The notes beneath the pieces are model-generated. The model made no database searches, was not told the origin of the DNA, and saw only the letters and a list, made by a program, of their open reading frames with translations. Shown here piece after piece: positions 12,658-19,419 of a stretch of 20,069 nucleotides of DNA (position 1 is its first letter; the number at the start of each line of letters is the position of its first letter). The stretch is taken from the IMG/VR virus record IMGVR_UViG_3300033997_000345, positions 1-20,069 of that record. One strand, given 5' to 3'. The DNA is from a virus. The position numbers and the translations under genes are program-made.

Positions 12658-12676
12658 TGGATGGACCTGGAGGTGA
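12575..12676 (+). CDS. Short CxxC phage peptide, 33 aa
   Basis: The frame MDKDLVTLMWAGCARCGKAP, then SSLDPLPDGWTWR, has a C-A-R-C-G knuckle and a strong Shine-Dalgarno (GGAGGA at 12561-12566, 8 nt from the ATG). It overlaps the gene at 12445 in another frame and reaches into the gene at 12661. The sequence pattern (CxxC then D-G-W) is found in short phage peptides of unknown role. Confidence 0.45.
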   Translation: MDKDLVTLMWAGCARCGKAPSSLDPLPDGWTWR

Positions 12677-12942
12677 CCGGCGTGCGCGTGGAGCGATTGC
12701 AGGACATCAGCTACGAGGACGCGCTGGCGGAAGGCGCATTCGACCCGCGCATGTTCTGGGGAACCGAATTTGACGACATCGACAGCGAATCAGCCGACGA
12801 GATGGCGCGCCGCCTTCAATGGCCGCAGCGCGCCTTCCGCGAACTGTGGTGCGGCATCAACGGCGCCAGCTCCTGGGACTCCAACCCCTGGGTCTGGGTC
12901 GTGGAGTTCCGCCGCATCGACACCGACAAGAAGGAGATGTAG
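12661..12942 (+). CDS. C-terminal half of a phage ASCH-like/morphogenetic-type protein (apparently truncated)
   Basis: The 93-aa frame starts MDLEVTGVRVERLQDISYED and ends NPWVWVVEFRRIDTDKKEM. Full-length relatives I recall have an N-terminal half (ILDGRKTQTRR-like, then GDRLWVRETW) before the same LEVTGVRVERLQDIS...NPWVWVVEFRR block. Here that half is missing and the upstream DNA encodes other small proteins, so the gene is probably a deletion product. It may still be expressed: AUG with CTGGAGG nearby but no clean Shine-Dalgarno. The intact fold resembles ASCH (RNA-binding) domains; for the remnant no function can be claimed. Confidence 0.6.
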   Translation: MDLEVTGVRVERLQDISYEDALAEGAFDPRMFWGTEFDDIDSESADEMARRLQWPQRAFRELWCGINGASSWDSNPWVWVVEFRRIDTDKKEM

Positions 12943-13203
12943 ATGGCACACGCAGCCCAACACCAAGCACCGGCCGCGGCGCCGAAGCTGCTGTATCGAG
13001 TGCATGAAGCGCGGGAGGCTCTGGGCCTGTCGACGGCGACGATCTACCGGTTGTGCGCGCGCGGCGAGCTGGTTAAGGCGCCGATCGGTGGCACCAGGTC
13101 GGTGGGCATCACCGCAGCTTCGGTGAATGCTATGCTGGCGCGCATGTCACAGCCGGTCACCGAAGAGGCCGACGAACCCAGCACCCCCTCGGTGGGTAGC
13201 TAA
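12943..13203 (+). CDS. Small HTH DNA-binding protein, excisionase-like
   Basis: The 86-aa product has a basic/hydrophobic start and a winged-helix motif at about residues 16-50 (YRVHEAREALGLSTATIYRL, then CARGELVKAPIGGTRSVGI) of the MerR/AlpA/excisionase type (helix, turn, helix, small wing). The C-terminal tail is acidic and disordered. It is the last gene before the host DNA, the usual place of xis, so a role as recombination directionality factor is likely; an AlpA-like regulator is the alternative. It starts directly after the previous stop (GAGATGTAG-ATG). Its own last codons (GTGGGTAGC) begin a direct repeat. Confidence 0.7.
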   Translation: MAHAAQHQAPAAAPKLLYRVHEAREALGLSTATIYRLCARGELVKAPIGGTRSVGITAASVNAMLARMSQPVTEEADEPSTPSVGS

Positions 13204-13260
13204 GTGGGTAGCCAGGGGCAATTACCAGAACAAGAAAGCCCCGGAAACCCGCATCAGTCC
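13192..13260. other. Candidate prophage attachment end (att junction region)
   Basis: A 9-bp direct repeat GTGGGTAGC lies at 13192-13200 and 13204-13212, period 12 bp, suitable for integrase arm or Xis sites. It is followed by AAGAAAGCCCCGGAAACCC (13232-13250), which looks like the left arm of a hairpin whose other half is absent. Phage-type genes stop and chromosomal-type genes start here. The exact core cannot be fixed without the other end of the prophage. Confidence 0.4.
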
Positions 13261-13361
13261 TATATCTTGCCGAACACACCCGAGCAATACGACATCATCC
13301 TAGTTTGAGGCTCGACGCCTTGCCGGCCTGCGGGCCCGTGACGCAATATCCTTGATGCCGG

Positions 13362-13388
13362 AAAGCCGCGATAGCGGCTTTTCTTCTT
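13362..13388 (+). terminator. Intrinsic terminator on the host side of the junction
   Basis: AAAGCCGC (13362-13369), loop GATA, GCGGCTTT (13374-13381), followed by a T-rich tract. It probably ended the host gene whose 3' end lies at the integration site. Confidence 0.7.
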
Positions 13389-13437
13389 TGTGCGCGGCCC
13401 GCTCCGCCTGCCCACTCGCCACATACCAGCTACGGCG

Positions 13438-13500
13438 CAAACTTTCACGTCAATATGTGTGAAGTTTGTATCGCGGCGATTCGATTGCAATGAAGTTTGA
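13438..13500. repeat. TGAAGTTTG motif, two direct and one inverted copy
   Basis: TGAAGTTTG occurs at 13460-13468 and 13491-13499, 31 bp apart. A near-complement CAAACTTTCAC (13438-13448, one extra T) makes a dyad with the first copy. The block is AT-richer than its flanks and precedes the lipoprotein leader, so it may be a regulator-binding site. Confidence 0.35.
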
Positions 13501-13502
13501 AA

Positions 13503-13575
13503 CCGGTGGCGACCGGAAGGGCGACCCGATAAGCTCGCCACCGGCTGGCAGGCCCCGGGGTTGAGGGGCCCTGCC
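13503..13575 (+). promoter_or_regulatory. Structured leader upstream of the DUF3053 lipoprotein gene
   Basis: Two stems follow each other: CCGGTGGCGA (13503-13512) with TCGCCACCGG (13535-13544), a perfect 10-bp stem with a 22-nt loop, and GGCAGGCCCC (13547-13556) with GGGGCCCTGCC (13565-13575), a 10-bp stem with one bulge. It could be a cis-acting leader, a small RNA or an attenuator. It matches no riboswitch class that I can recognise. Confidence 0.4.
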
Positions 13576-13604
13576 ATTTCCCATGTTTTCCGGAGAATCA
13601 CGTA

Positions 13605-14306
13605 ATGAAAACCCTATTCCGTCCGTTCCTGCTGCTGGCCCTGGCCTTGCCGCTGGTGCTGGCCGCCTGCGGCAGCAAAGAACCCGAACAGCGCGCCGCG
13701 TTCACGCAGTTCCTGCAGACGCGCATCGTCGACAAGCCGGGGGTGCGGGTGCCGAAGCTGACGGAGGAAGAGAAGAAGTCGTTCGGCGACTACGCCGCGC
13801 AGTACGCCGTGATCACCGACTTCAATGCCGCCATGGATGCATCCGTCAAGCCGATGGGCAACCTGATGCAGAAAGGCGCCGTGCGCTCGCTGAACGACGT
13901 CATCGCGCGCCGCGACGACATCAAGACCGTCCAGACCGCGCTCAAGGACATGAGCGAGGCCCTGGCCAAGGAACAGGCCAAGGCGGATGCCGCCCGCGCG
14001 CAGCTCAAGCAGCCCGATGACCTGAAGGCGGTCTACGACAAGGCCTACGCCAAGACCGTCACGGTGCCGGCCGAGACGTTCCGCGAAGTGCTGCCGCAGA
14101 TCAGCGGCACGTTGGACAGCAGCCTGAAACTGGCCGAATACGTGGAAGCGCACAAGGCGCAGATCGACCTGTCGGGCCCGATGCCGAAAGTGCAGGATCC
14201 GACGGTGCTGGCCGAGCTGAACAAGCTGCTGCAGGACCTGACCGCCCAGGCGCAGAAGGTGCAACAGGCGCAGACACGCCTGCAGGCGGTGATGCTGGGC
14301 GGCTGA
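13605..14306 (+). CDS. DUF3053 lipoprotein (YiaF-like)
   Basis: The 233-aa product has a lipoprotein signal: MKTLFRPFLLLALALPLVLA followed by AC, with lipobox L19-A20-A21-C22. The next residues are GS, so the outer membrane is likely. The mature part contains RAAFTQFLQTRIVDKPGVRV, PKLTEEEKKSFGDYAAQYAV and long amphipathic helices, which match DUF3053 (E. coli YiaF). The family's function is unknown; an envelope role is likely. GGAG lies upstream of the ATG (11 nt or so), preceded by a structured leader. It ends at the terminator at 14330 and belongs to the host chromosome. Confidence 0.85.
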   Translation: MKTLFRPFLLLALALPLVLAACGSKEPEQRAAFTQFLQTRIVDKPGVRVPKLTEEEKKSFGDYAAQYAVITDFNAAMDASVKPMGNLMQKGAVRSLNDVIARRDDIKTVQTALKDMSEALAKEQAKADAARAQLKQPDDLKAVYDKAYAKTVTVPAETFREVLPQISGTLDSSLKLAEYVEAHKAQIDLSGPMPKVQDPTVLAELNKLLQDLTAQAQKVQQAQTRLQAVMLGG

Positions 14307-14329
14307 TCACCAACGCCCCAGTCTTGCCG

Positions 14330-14361
14330 GGACGACCTCGAAAGGGGTCGTCCTTTTTTTT
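14330..14361 (+). terminator. Intrinsic terminator of the DUF3053 gene
   Basis: GGACGACC (14330-14337), 8-nt loop, GGTCGTCC (14346-14353) and eight T (14354-14361). It lies between the convergent lipoprotein and diguanylate cyclase genes. Confidence 0.92.
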
Positions 14362-14392
14362 GCCGCGGCCAATCGGTGGCGTCGCGAGACCG

Positions 14393-15865
14393 TCATGCGT
14401 CCGCCATCATGACCCGGTTGCGGCCGGCCTCCTTGGCGCGGTAGACGGCAGCATCGGCCGCCTCCACCAGCGCGGCGGCATCGTCGCCCGGCTGCGGCCG
14501 CAACGTGGCCACGCCGATGCTGACGGTGACGATGCCGCCCTCGTTGTCTTCATGCGGCGCCCCCAGGCCGGCCACGGCCTGGCGGATGTTCTCGGCGATG
14601 ACCCGGGCGCGCTCGCTGGTCGTGTCGGGCAGCAAGGCTACGAACTCCTCGCCGCCATAGCGCGCCGCCAGGTCGCGCGGTCGCCTAGCCTTGCCGCGCA
14701 CCGTGAGCGCCAGCATCTTGAGCAGCTCGTCGCCTTCCTGATGACCGTAGCGGTCGTTGTAGCGCTTGAAATGGTCGGCATCCAGGAACAGCAGCGACAG
14801 CGGCTGGCCATCGCGCATGGCGCTGGACCATTCGCGCGCCAGCGCCTCGTCGAAGGTGCGGCGGTTGGCGATACCGGTCAGGCCATCGGTCTGGGCCTCC
14901 TTTTCGAGCCGGCTCTCGGCCTCCTGGCGCAGGCGGGTCTCGCGCCGGTACAGCACGATCTGCGCCATCACCGAGGCGAACAGCGCCAGCGTGATGGGGA
15001 TGATCAGCATGGCGCGCCGCACCCAGGGTTCGAGGACTTCGTCGACCGCCATCGCCACGTCGATCACCAGCGGCGTGCCGGGCACGCTCTCGAAGGTATA
15101 GAGGCGGTCGACGCCGTCGGGCGCCAACACGCCGACGAAGACGCCCTCGCGACGAATGAGGAACTGTTGGAAATCCAGTTCCTGACCGATATCGGCGCCC
15201 AGGTCGGCCGACGAATACGGCGTGCGGGCGAGGACGGCGCCATCGTTGCGGAAGATGGTGATGGCGTCGCGCGGGCCGATCGACAGCCCCGCGAAGCGGT
15301 CGCGGAAATAGGCCAGCCGCAACGAACCGGTGACGACACCGGCGAAACTGCCGTCCGGATTGGACAGCCGCCGGCTGATGCCGATGCTTTCATCGCCGCC
15401 GCGCAGGCGGCTGAGGTAGGGGCGGCCGACATACATGCCCGCATCGGGGTGATCCCGATGGACCTGGAAGAAATCGCGGTCGGCGAAGTTCAGCGTGACG
15501 GGCTCGGTGCTTTGCGAGTCGTAGCGGACGTTGCCGTCGCGATCGAGAATGAGGATGGTGCCCAGGTATTCGGCGCTCGCGGCGCGGTCGAACAGGAAGC
15601 GGTGCAGCGTGCCGCGCGGCAGAGACTCGATATCGGGTTCATTCAGGCGCTCGATGACGCCCTGCAGCGACAGATCGTAGACGCGGATGGTGCGGCCGAT
15701 GTCGGCGGCCAGCACTTCGGTGAGATTGCCAGCGGAGACATAGGCCTGGTTCCAGGTCGTGCGCCGGTCCATCCAGAGCAGCGCCACCGCCGCGGCACAG
15801 ATGCCGACCGCGATCAGCCCCGCCAGGGCATACAGAGTTCGGTGTAATAACCCATGGGACTTCAA
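14393..15865 (-). CDS. Membrane diguanylate cyclase with periplasmic Cache-like sensor
   Basis: The 490-aa product makes the second messenger c-di-GMP from two GTP. Order: transmembrane helix 1 (about residues 10-31), a periplasmic domain of about 260 residues with the dCache/PAS pattern (ILDRDGNVRYDS, DRDFFQVHRD, ISRRLSNPDGSFAGVV), transmembrane helix 2 (about 297-317), a short helix and a GGDEF domain. The active-site loop is GGEEF (404-408), a catalytically competent variant, and an I-site RxxD (R395-P-R-D398) allows product inhibition. The start is a TTG at 15865 with an ideal AAGGAG 7 nt upstream. It is divergent from the second cyclase, with a 126-bp gap. Confidence 0.9.
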   Translation of the reverse strand: MKSHGLLHRTLYALAGLIAVGICAAAVALLWMDRRTTWNQAYVSAGNLTEVLAADIGRTIRVYDLSLQGVIERLNEPDIESLPRGTLHRFLFDRAASAEYLGTILILDRDGNVRYDSQSTEPVTLNFADRDFFQVHRDHPDAGMYVGRPYLSRLRGGDESIGISRRLSNPDGSFAGVVTGSLRLAYFRDRFAGLSIGPRDAITIFRNDGAVLARTPYSSADLGADIGQELDFQQFLIRREGVFVGVLAPDGVDRLYTFESVPGTPLVIDVAMAVDEVLEPWVRRAMLIIPITLALFASVMAQIVLYRRETRLRQEAESRLEKEAQTDGLTGIANRRTFDEALAREWSSAMRDGQPLSLLFLDADHFKRYNDRYGHQEGDELLKMLALTVRGKARRPRDLAARYGGEEFVALLPDTTSERARVIAENIRQAVAGLGAPHEDNEGGIVTVSIGVATLRPQPGDDAAALVEAADAAVYRAKEAGRNRVMMADA

Positions 15866-15991
15866 TACGGCGCTCCTTCGCTATCGCGGTAGGGGTCGTG
15901 GCATTTTTAGCGGTCATAATGCCGCAAGGCCATGCGGGCAGGCAAGATGGCGCCGACAGCGCCGCGCCCGCCGTTCCCATTCGACGAACCT

Positions 15992-17137
15992 ATGAACACC
16001 CAGGACAGGATTTACAGCGTACCCACCCTGCGGTTCACGCGGTGGCTGGTCGACCCCGGCCGCAACGTGCCGCCGGAGATCCGCGTAGCGCTGGTGGGAG
16101 GCCTGTTCGGATCCCTGCCGATCTTCTTTGGCGGCATCATCAATACCCTGCTGGTGGCAGCGCTGATTACGCTGCGGCGACCCGAGCCGCCATTCCTGCT
16201 GTGGCTGGCGATGGAGGCGCTGATCTGCGCCAGCCGCATCCTGGTGCTGGTATCGGCGCGGCGCGCCGCGCTGGCCCGCCGGCCCACCCCGACCGACCTG
16301 TATGTAGTGCTGGCGCTCTTGTGGGCCGCCAGCGTGGGCTACGGCACCTTCATCAGCCTGACCAGCGGCGACTGGATCGCGGCGACGCTGGCCTGTCTGT
16401 CGGCGGCCTCGATGGTCGGGGGCATCTGCGTGCGCAATTTCGGCGCGCCGCGGCTGTCGGCGGCGATGGTGGCGCTGAGCGTGGGCCCCTGCGCACTGGC
16501 GGCCCTGTTTACCCGGGAGCCGATTTTCTGGCTGGTGCTGGTGCAGGTGCCGCTCTACATGACCTCGATGTCGATGGCCTCGTACCGGCTCAACGGCATG
16601 CTGGTGTCGACCATGCTGGCAGAACGCGAAAACGAACGCCAGGCGCGGCAGGATTCGCTGACCGGGCTGCTGAACCGCTACGGCCTGCTGCGCGCGCTGG
16701 ACCAGGCGGTGGGCCGGGCGAGCCAGGACAAGGCAGAGTTCGCGGTGTTGTACCTCGACCTGGACGGCTTCAAGTCGGTCAACGATACCTATGGCCATGG
16801 CGTCGGCGACATGCTGCTCCGGCAGGTGTCCGAGCGCCTGCAGGCGCTCAAGCCGCCGGACGCCGAGGCCGGCCGCATCGGCGGCGACGAATTCGTGCTG
16901 TTGATGGGGCTGGACGGCAACCAGGACATCCGGCGGTTTTCCGAACGGATCATCGACAGCGTCAGGCAGCCGTATGATCTGCAGCAGGCCATGCCGGTGT
17001 ACATCGGCGGCAGCATCGGCATCGCGCTGATCCCGCGCCACGGCGCCGACACGGCCGCGGTGTTGCACGCCGCGGACCAGGCGTTGTACCTGGCCAAGTC
17101 GGCCGGTAAAAGCCGGGCGGCGATGGCGCAGCTCTGA
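15992..17137 (+). CDS. Multi-pass membrane diguanylate cyclase without I-site
   Basis: The 381-aa product has an N-terminal membrane domain with about six helices (e.g. VALVGGLFGSLPIFFGGIIN, WLAMEALICASRILVLVSAR, LYVVLALLWAASVGYGTF), then a GGDEF domain with the metal-binding DLDGFKSVNDTYGHGVGD and the signature GRIGGDEFVLLM (GGDEF at 297-301). The I-site position has K-P-P-D shifted and no Arg, so product inhibition via RxxD is unlikely. The ATG at 15992 starts MNTQDRIYSVPTLRF; an earlier ATG at 15932 would add 20 residues without membrane or domain content. It is divergent from the first cyclase. The ligand of the membrane domain is unknown. Confidence 0.85.
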   Translation: MNTQDRIYSVPTLRFTRWLVDPGRNVPPEIRVALVGGLFGSLPIFFGGIINTLLVAALITLRRPEPPFLLWLAMEALICASRILVLVSARRAALARRPTPTDLYVVLALLWAASVGYGTFISLTSGDWIAATLACLSAASMVGGICVRNFGAPRLSAAMVALSVGPCALAALFTREPIFWLVLVQVPLYMTSMSMASYRLNGMLVSTMLAERENERQARQDSLTGLLNRYGLLRALDQAVGRASQDKAEFAVLYLDLDGFKSVNDTYGHGVGDMLLRQVSERLQALKPPDAEAGRIGGDEFVLLMGLDGNQDIRRFSERIIDSVRQPYDLQQAMPVYIGGSIGIALIPRHGADTAAVLHAADQALYLAKSAGKSRAAMAQL

Positions 17138-17188
17138 CGACCGGCGAGCCGGGCGCGCGCCCCCACGGCCACGCGCCCGCGCCAGCGT

Positions 17189-17416
17189 TCAGGATGCCGT
17201 GGCGGCGATCCGGAAAGGAAAGGCCTTGGCGCCACGCGCCTTGTCGGTTTCGCGGTGGGCGTTGATGGCCCACGCCGGGCCGGCCCCACGCGTCGACTGG
17301 ACTAATTGGCGCATCGCACCGGCGGAAAATCCGCAGCGCAGGGTCATGGCTTGCCGCCGCGCAAGCTCAAGCCCGACAGCGTGCGGGGTCGTGGAAATCC
17401 GATCGGATTGCAGCAT
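17189..17416 (-). CDS. Small hypothetical protein, 75 aa
   Basis: The frame starts MLQSDRISTTPHAVGLELAR and ends ..KARGAKAFPFRIAATAS. It has a basic, Ala/Arg-rich composition and no recognisable domain. The start at 17416 has AGGGG 6 nt upstream, better than a longer frame to 17467. It is convergent with the preceding cyclase gene. The moderate bias and lack of family make it uncertain. Confidence 0.45.
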   Translation of the reverse strand: MLQSDRISTTPHAVGLELARRQAMTLRCGFSAGAMRQLVQSTRGAGPAWAINAHRETDKARGAKAFPFRIAATAS

Positions 17417-17561
17417 GGCTGGCCCCTGGCAGAGGCGCTTCGGGAGTGAAGCGCCGATGGAGATCAATCTACCTCAGCCGCCGCGGCTTGCGCGTGAAAT
17501 GAAGCGTAAAGTAATGAAAAGACGCTGTAATACATCATCCAAAAGACCTGTCATACGCGGG
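17417..17561. other. Intergenic gap, no recognised element
   Basis: About 145 bp between the small hypothetical gene and the end of the RCK frame. It is AT-richer from about 17,500 to 17,560 and could hold a promoter for the small gene. No terminator hairpin was found for the antiporter transcript. Confidence 0.3.
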
Positions 17562-18206
17562 TCATGCCGGCGCGCCAGGTTCGGCGTGCCCGGCCGGCGC
17601 CACGGTTTCCCGGTCGGGCTGGTCGTTGCGGCCGTCCGCCGGGCCGGTCATGTTGCCGTACAGCAGCGAGCGGCCGGCGAACAGCCCCCCCGCCACTTCC
17701 AGCGCGAACCGGTCGGTGTCGCGCTTGCGCACGTCCGCCAGGACCTCGGCGGCTTCGTCCGCAGGCACGCCGATGACGCGTAGCGCCGCTTCGCCGAACA
17801 CCAGGGCGGATTCCAGCGTCTCGCGGACCTGGTAATCGACCCCCTCCCTGGCCAGCGCCAGGGAATGGATGCGGTCATAGGCCCGCACCACCAGTTGCAC
17901 CAGCGGGAATTCGGCCTTGATCAGCTTGACCATGTGATTGACCGATTGCGGATTGTCGATGCAGATCAGGATGACCTTGGCGGTTTCGGCGCCGGCGGTG
18001 CGCAGCATGTCGATGCGAGTTCCGTCCCCGTAATAGACCTTGACGCCCCACTTGGCGGCGGCGCGGATAGCATCGGTGTCGGTATCCAGGATCGATACCT
18101 TGATGTCGCGCGCCAGCATCGCCTGCGTCACGATCTGGCCGAAGCGGCCGAAACCGACGATCAGCGCGCAGCCGTCCAGGTCCTGGGCGACATCCACTCC
18201 CTCCAT
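17562..18206 (-). pseudogene. RCK (TrkA-N) domain of KefB/KefC-type antiporter, separated by a frameshift
   Basis: The 214-codon frame is the regulatory cytoplasmic part of the antiporter at 17875-19380. It has a Rossmann nucleotide-binding motif G18-F-G20-R-F-G23 (CALIVGFGRFGQ), the acidic end of strand 2 (SILDTDTDAI) and the RCK continuation (KVYYGDGTRIDMLRTAGAET, then ICIDNPQSVNHMVKLIKAEF). In the family this domain gates ion flow in response to nucleotide or glutathione adducts. The frame opens with an in-frame ATG at 18206 but has no start context; the sequence is continuous with the membrane part if one base is removed from about 18207-18220. It is therefore likely one gene carrying an indel or a sequencing error. 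Confidence 0.78.
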
Positions 18207-19380
18207 CGACGGCCGCCGGCTTGGGCAGCAGCCAGCGCAGCGCCAGCACGCACAGCGGCGTCAGCGCCATGGAAATGATGACCACCGCGATCAGCACGGC
18301 CGCCAGGTGCGCGTCGAAGATGCCTGCGGCCGCGGCGGCGCCATACAGCACGAAGGCGAATTCGCCGCCCTGTGCCAGAAGGGCCGCGCGGGTCAGCGCC
18401 TCGGCGTGGCTGGCGCGCAACAGGCGGGCGATCAGGTAGACGCCCACCGACTTGACCGCCATGAACACCACCACGCCGGCCAGGATCAACTGCCATTCGC
18501 GCGCCACGGCGGCCAGGTCCAGCGACATGCCCACGCCCAGGAAGAACAGGCCCAGCAGGATGCCGCGGAAGGGTTCGACCTCGGCTTCGAGCTGGTGGCG
18601 GAAGGTGGATTCGGACAGCAGCACGCCGGCCAGGAATGCGCCCATGGCCATCGACAGGCCGCCGAATTCCATCAACAGCGCCGCCCCCAGCACCACCAGC
18701 AGGGCCGCGGCCGTCATGACTTCGCGCGCATGCGCGGCGGCCAGCAGCCGGAACAGCGGATTGAGCAGCCAGCGCCCCGCCGCCAGCAGCGCCAGCACGC
18801 AACCGAGGGCGATGGCCGACTGCAGCCAGGGATCGCCATGCTCGCTGGCGCCGGCCGGCGCCAGCAGCGCCACCAGGGCCAGCAGCGGCACGATGGCCAG
18901 GTCTTCGAGCAACAGGATGGAAACGATGCGTTGGCCCTGGGCGCTGGCGGTCTCGTCCCGCTCGGCCAGGATCTGCATGACGATGGCGGTGGACGACAGC
19001 ACGAAGCCCATTGCCGCCATGAAGGCCGCCGGGCCTGACAGGCCGGCGGCCAGGCCGACCGCGGTCAGCAATGCGCCGCAGGCCGCCACCTGGGCCACGC
19101 CCAGGCCAAAGATTTCGCCGCGCAGCTTCCACAGCCGCGACGGCTGCATCTCCAGGCCGATGATGAAGAGGAACATCACCACGCCCAGTTCGGCCACGTG
19201 CAGGATGGAACGGGGATCGGAGAACCAGCCGATGCCGAACGGACCGATGGCCAGGCCCGCGGCCAGGTAGCCGAGGACCGAGCCGAGCCCCAGGCGCTTG
19301 AACAGGGGCACCGCGATGACCGCCGCCCCCAGCAGAACGACGACGTTGACGAGCTGGTTGCCTTCTGCGGGCAGGGACAT
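17875..19380 (-). CDS. KefB/KefC-type monovalent cation:proton antiporter (CPA2), frame-shifted near its C-terminus
   Basis: The frame reads 501 aa, of which about the first 391 are genuine: a CPA2 membrane domain with 12-13 helices. Landmarks include VLGYLAAGLAIGPFGIG, ELGVVMFLFIIGLEMQ, SSTAIVMQILAERDE (the conserved switch region), LLLEDLAIVPLLALVALLAP and LSMAMGAFLAGVLLSES. It exports K+ in exchange for H+. After LLPKPAAV the frame becomes Arg/Pro-rich and out of register. The proper continuation is the RCK domain in the next frame (17562-18206), giving about 605 aa, close to KefC's 620. AGGAG lies 7 nt before the ATG at 19380. It lies 39 bp downstream of the lipid A flippase gene, probably the same operon. 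Confidence 0.85.
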   Translation of the reverse strand: MSLPAEGNQLVNVVVLLGAAVIAVPLFKRLGLGSVLGYLAAGLAIGPFGIGWFSDPRSILHVAELGVVMFLFIIGLEMQPSRLWKLRGEIFGLGVAQVAACGALLTAVGLAAGLSGPAAFMAAMGFVLSSTAIVMQILAERDETASAQGQRIVSILLLEDLAIVPLLALVALLAPAGASEHGDPWLQSAIALGCVLALLAAGRWLLNPLFRLLAAAHAREVMTAAALLVVLGAALLMEFGGLSMAMGAFLAGVLLSESTFRHQLEAEVEPFRGILLGLFFLGVGMSLDLAAVAREWQLILAGVVVFMAVKSVGVYLIARLLRASHAEALTRAALLAQGGEFAFVLYGAAAAAGIFDAHLAAVLIAVVIISMALTPLCVLALRWLLPKPAAVDGGSGCRPGPGRLRADRRFRPLRPDRDAGDAGARHQGIDPGYRHRCYPRRRQVGRQGLLRGRNSHRHAAHRRRRNRQGHPDLHRQSAIGQSHGQADQGRIPAGATGGAGL

Positions 19381-19419
19381 GGGCGGCTCCTGGGTGGCCT
19401 GGCGCGGCGCCGCGCGCGA

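Larger units (their letters stand above)
13204..13604. other. Intergenic junction region, about 400 bp without a clear gene
   Basis: Holds the attachment junction, a short plus-strand open stretch ending with a TGA near 13309 (..LPNTPEQYDIILV, possibly the tail of a host gene cut by integration), a terminator at 13362-13388, the TGAAGTTTG repeats and the leader stem-loops upstream of the lipoprotein. No tRNA cloverleaf and no integrase remnant were seen. Confidence 0.5.

Noticed and set aside
1-13250. Diversity-generating retroelement, as in Bordetella phage BPP-1
   Set aside because: No reverse transcriptase motif (YxDD) and no template/variable repeat pair were seen.
13260-13400. tRNA or tmRNA 3' end as integration target
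   Set aside because: No T-loop GTTCRA with matching arms and no CCA-like end was found on either strand.
13503-13575. Known riboswitch class
   Set aside because: The stems do not carry conserved bases of TPP, SAM, SAH, fluoride, guanidine or cobalamin riboswitches that I can recognise.
14324-15847. A 507-codon plus-strand open frame
   Set aside because: It mirrors the diguanylate cyclase on the other strand; long antisense frames are common in GC-rich DNA and its product has no domain.
15914-17068. A 384-codon minus-strand open frame
   Set aside because: It is the antisense shadow of the second cyclase, with a His/Gln/Arg-rich product and no domain.
18040-19270. Plus-strand open frames of 332 and 272 codons
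   Set aside because: They lie antisense to the antiporter, whose membrane domain is unmistakable.
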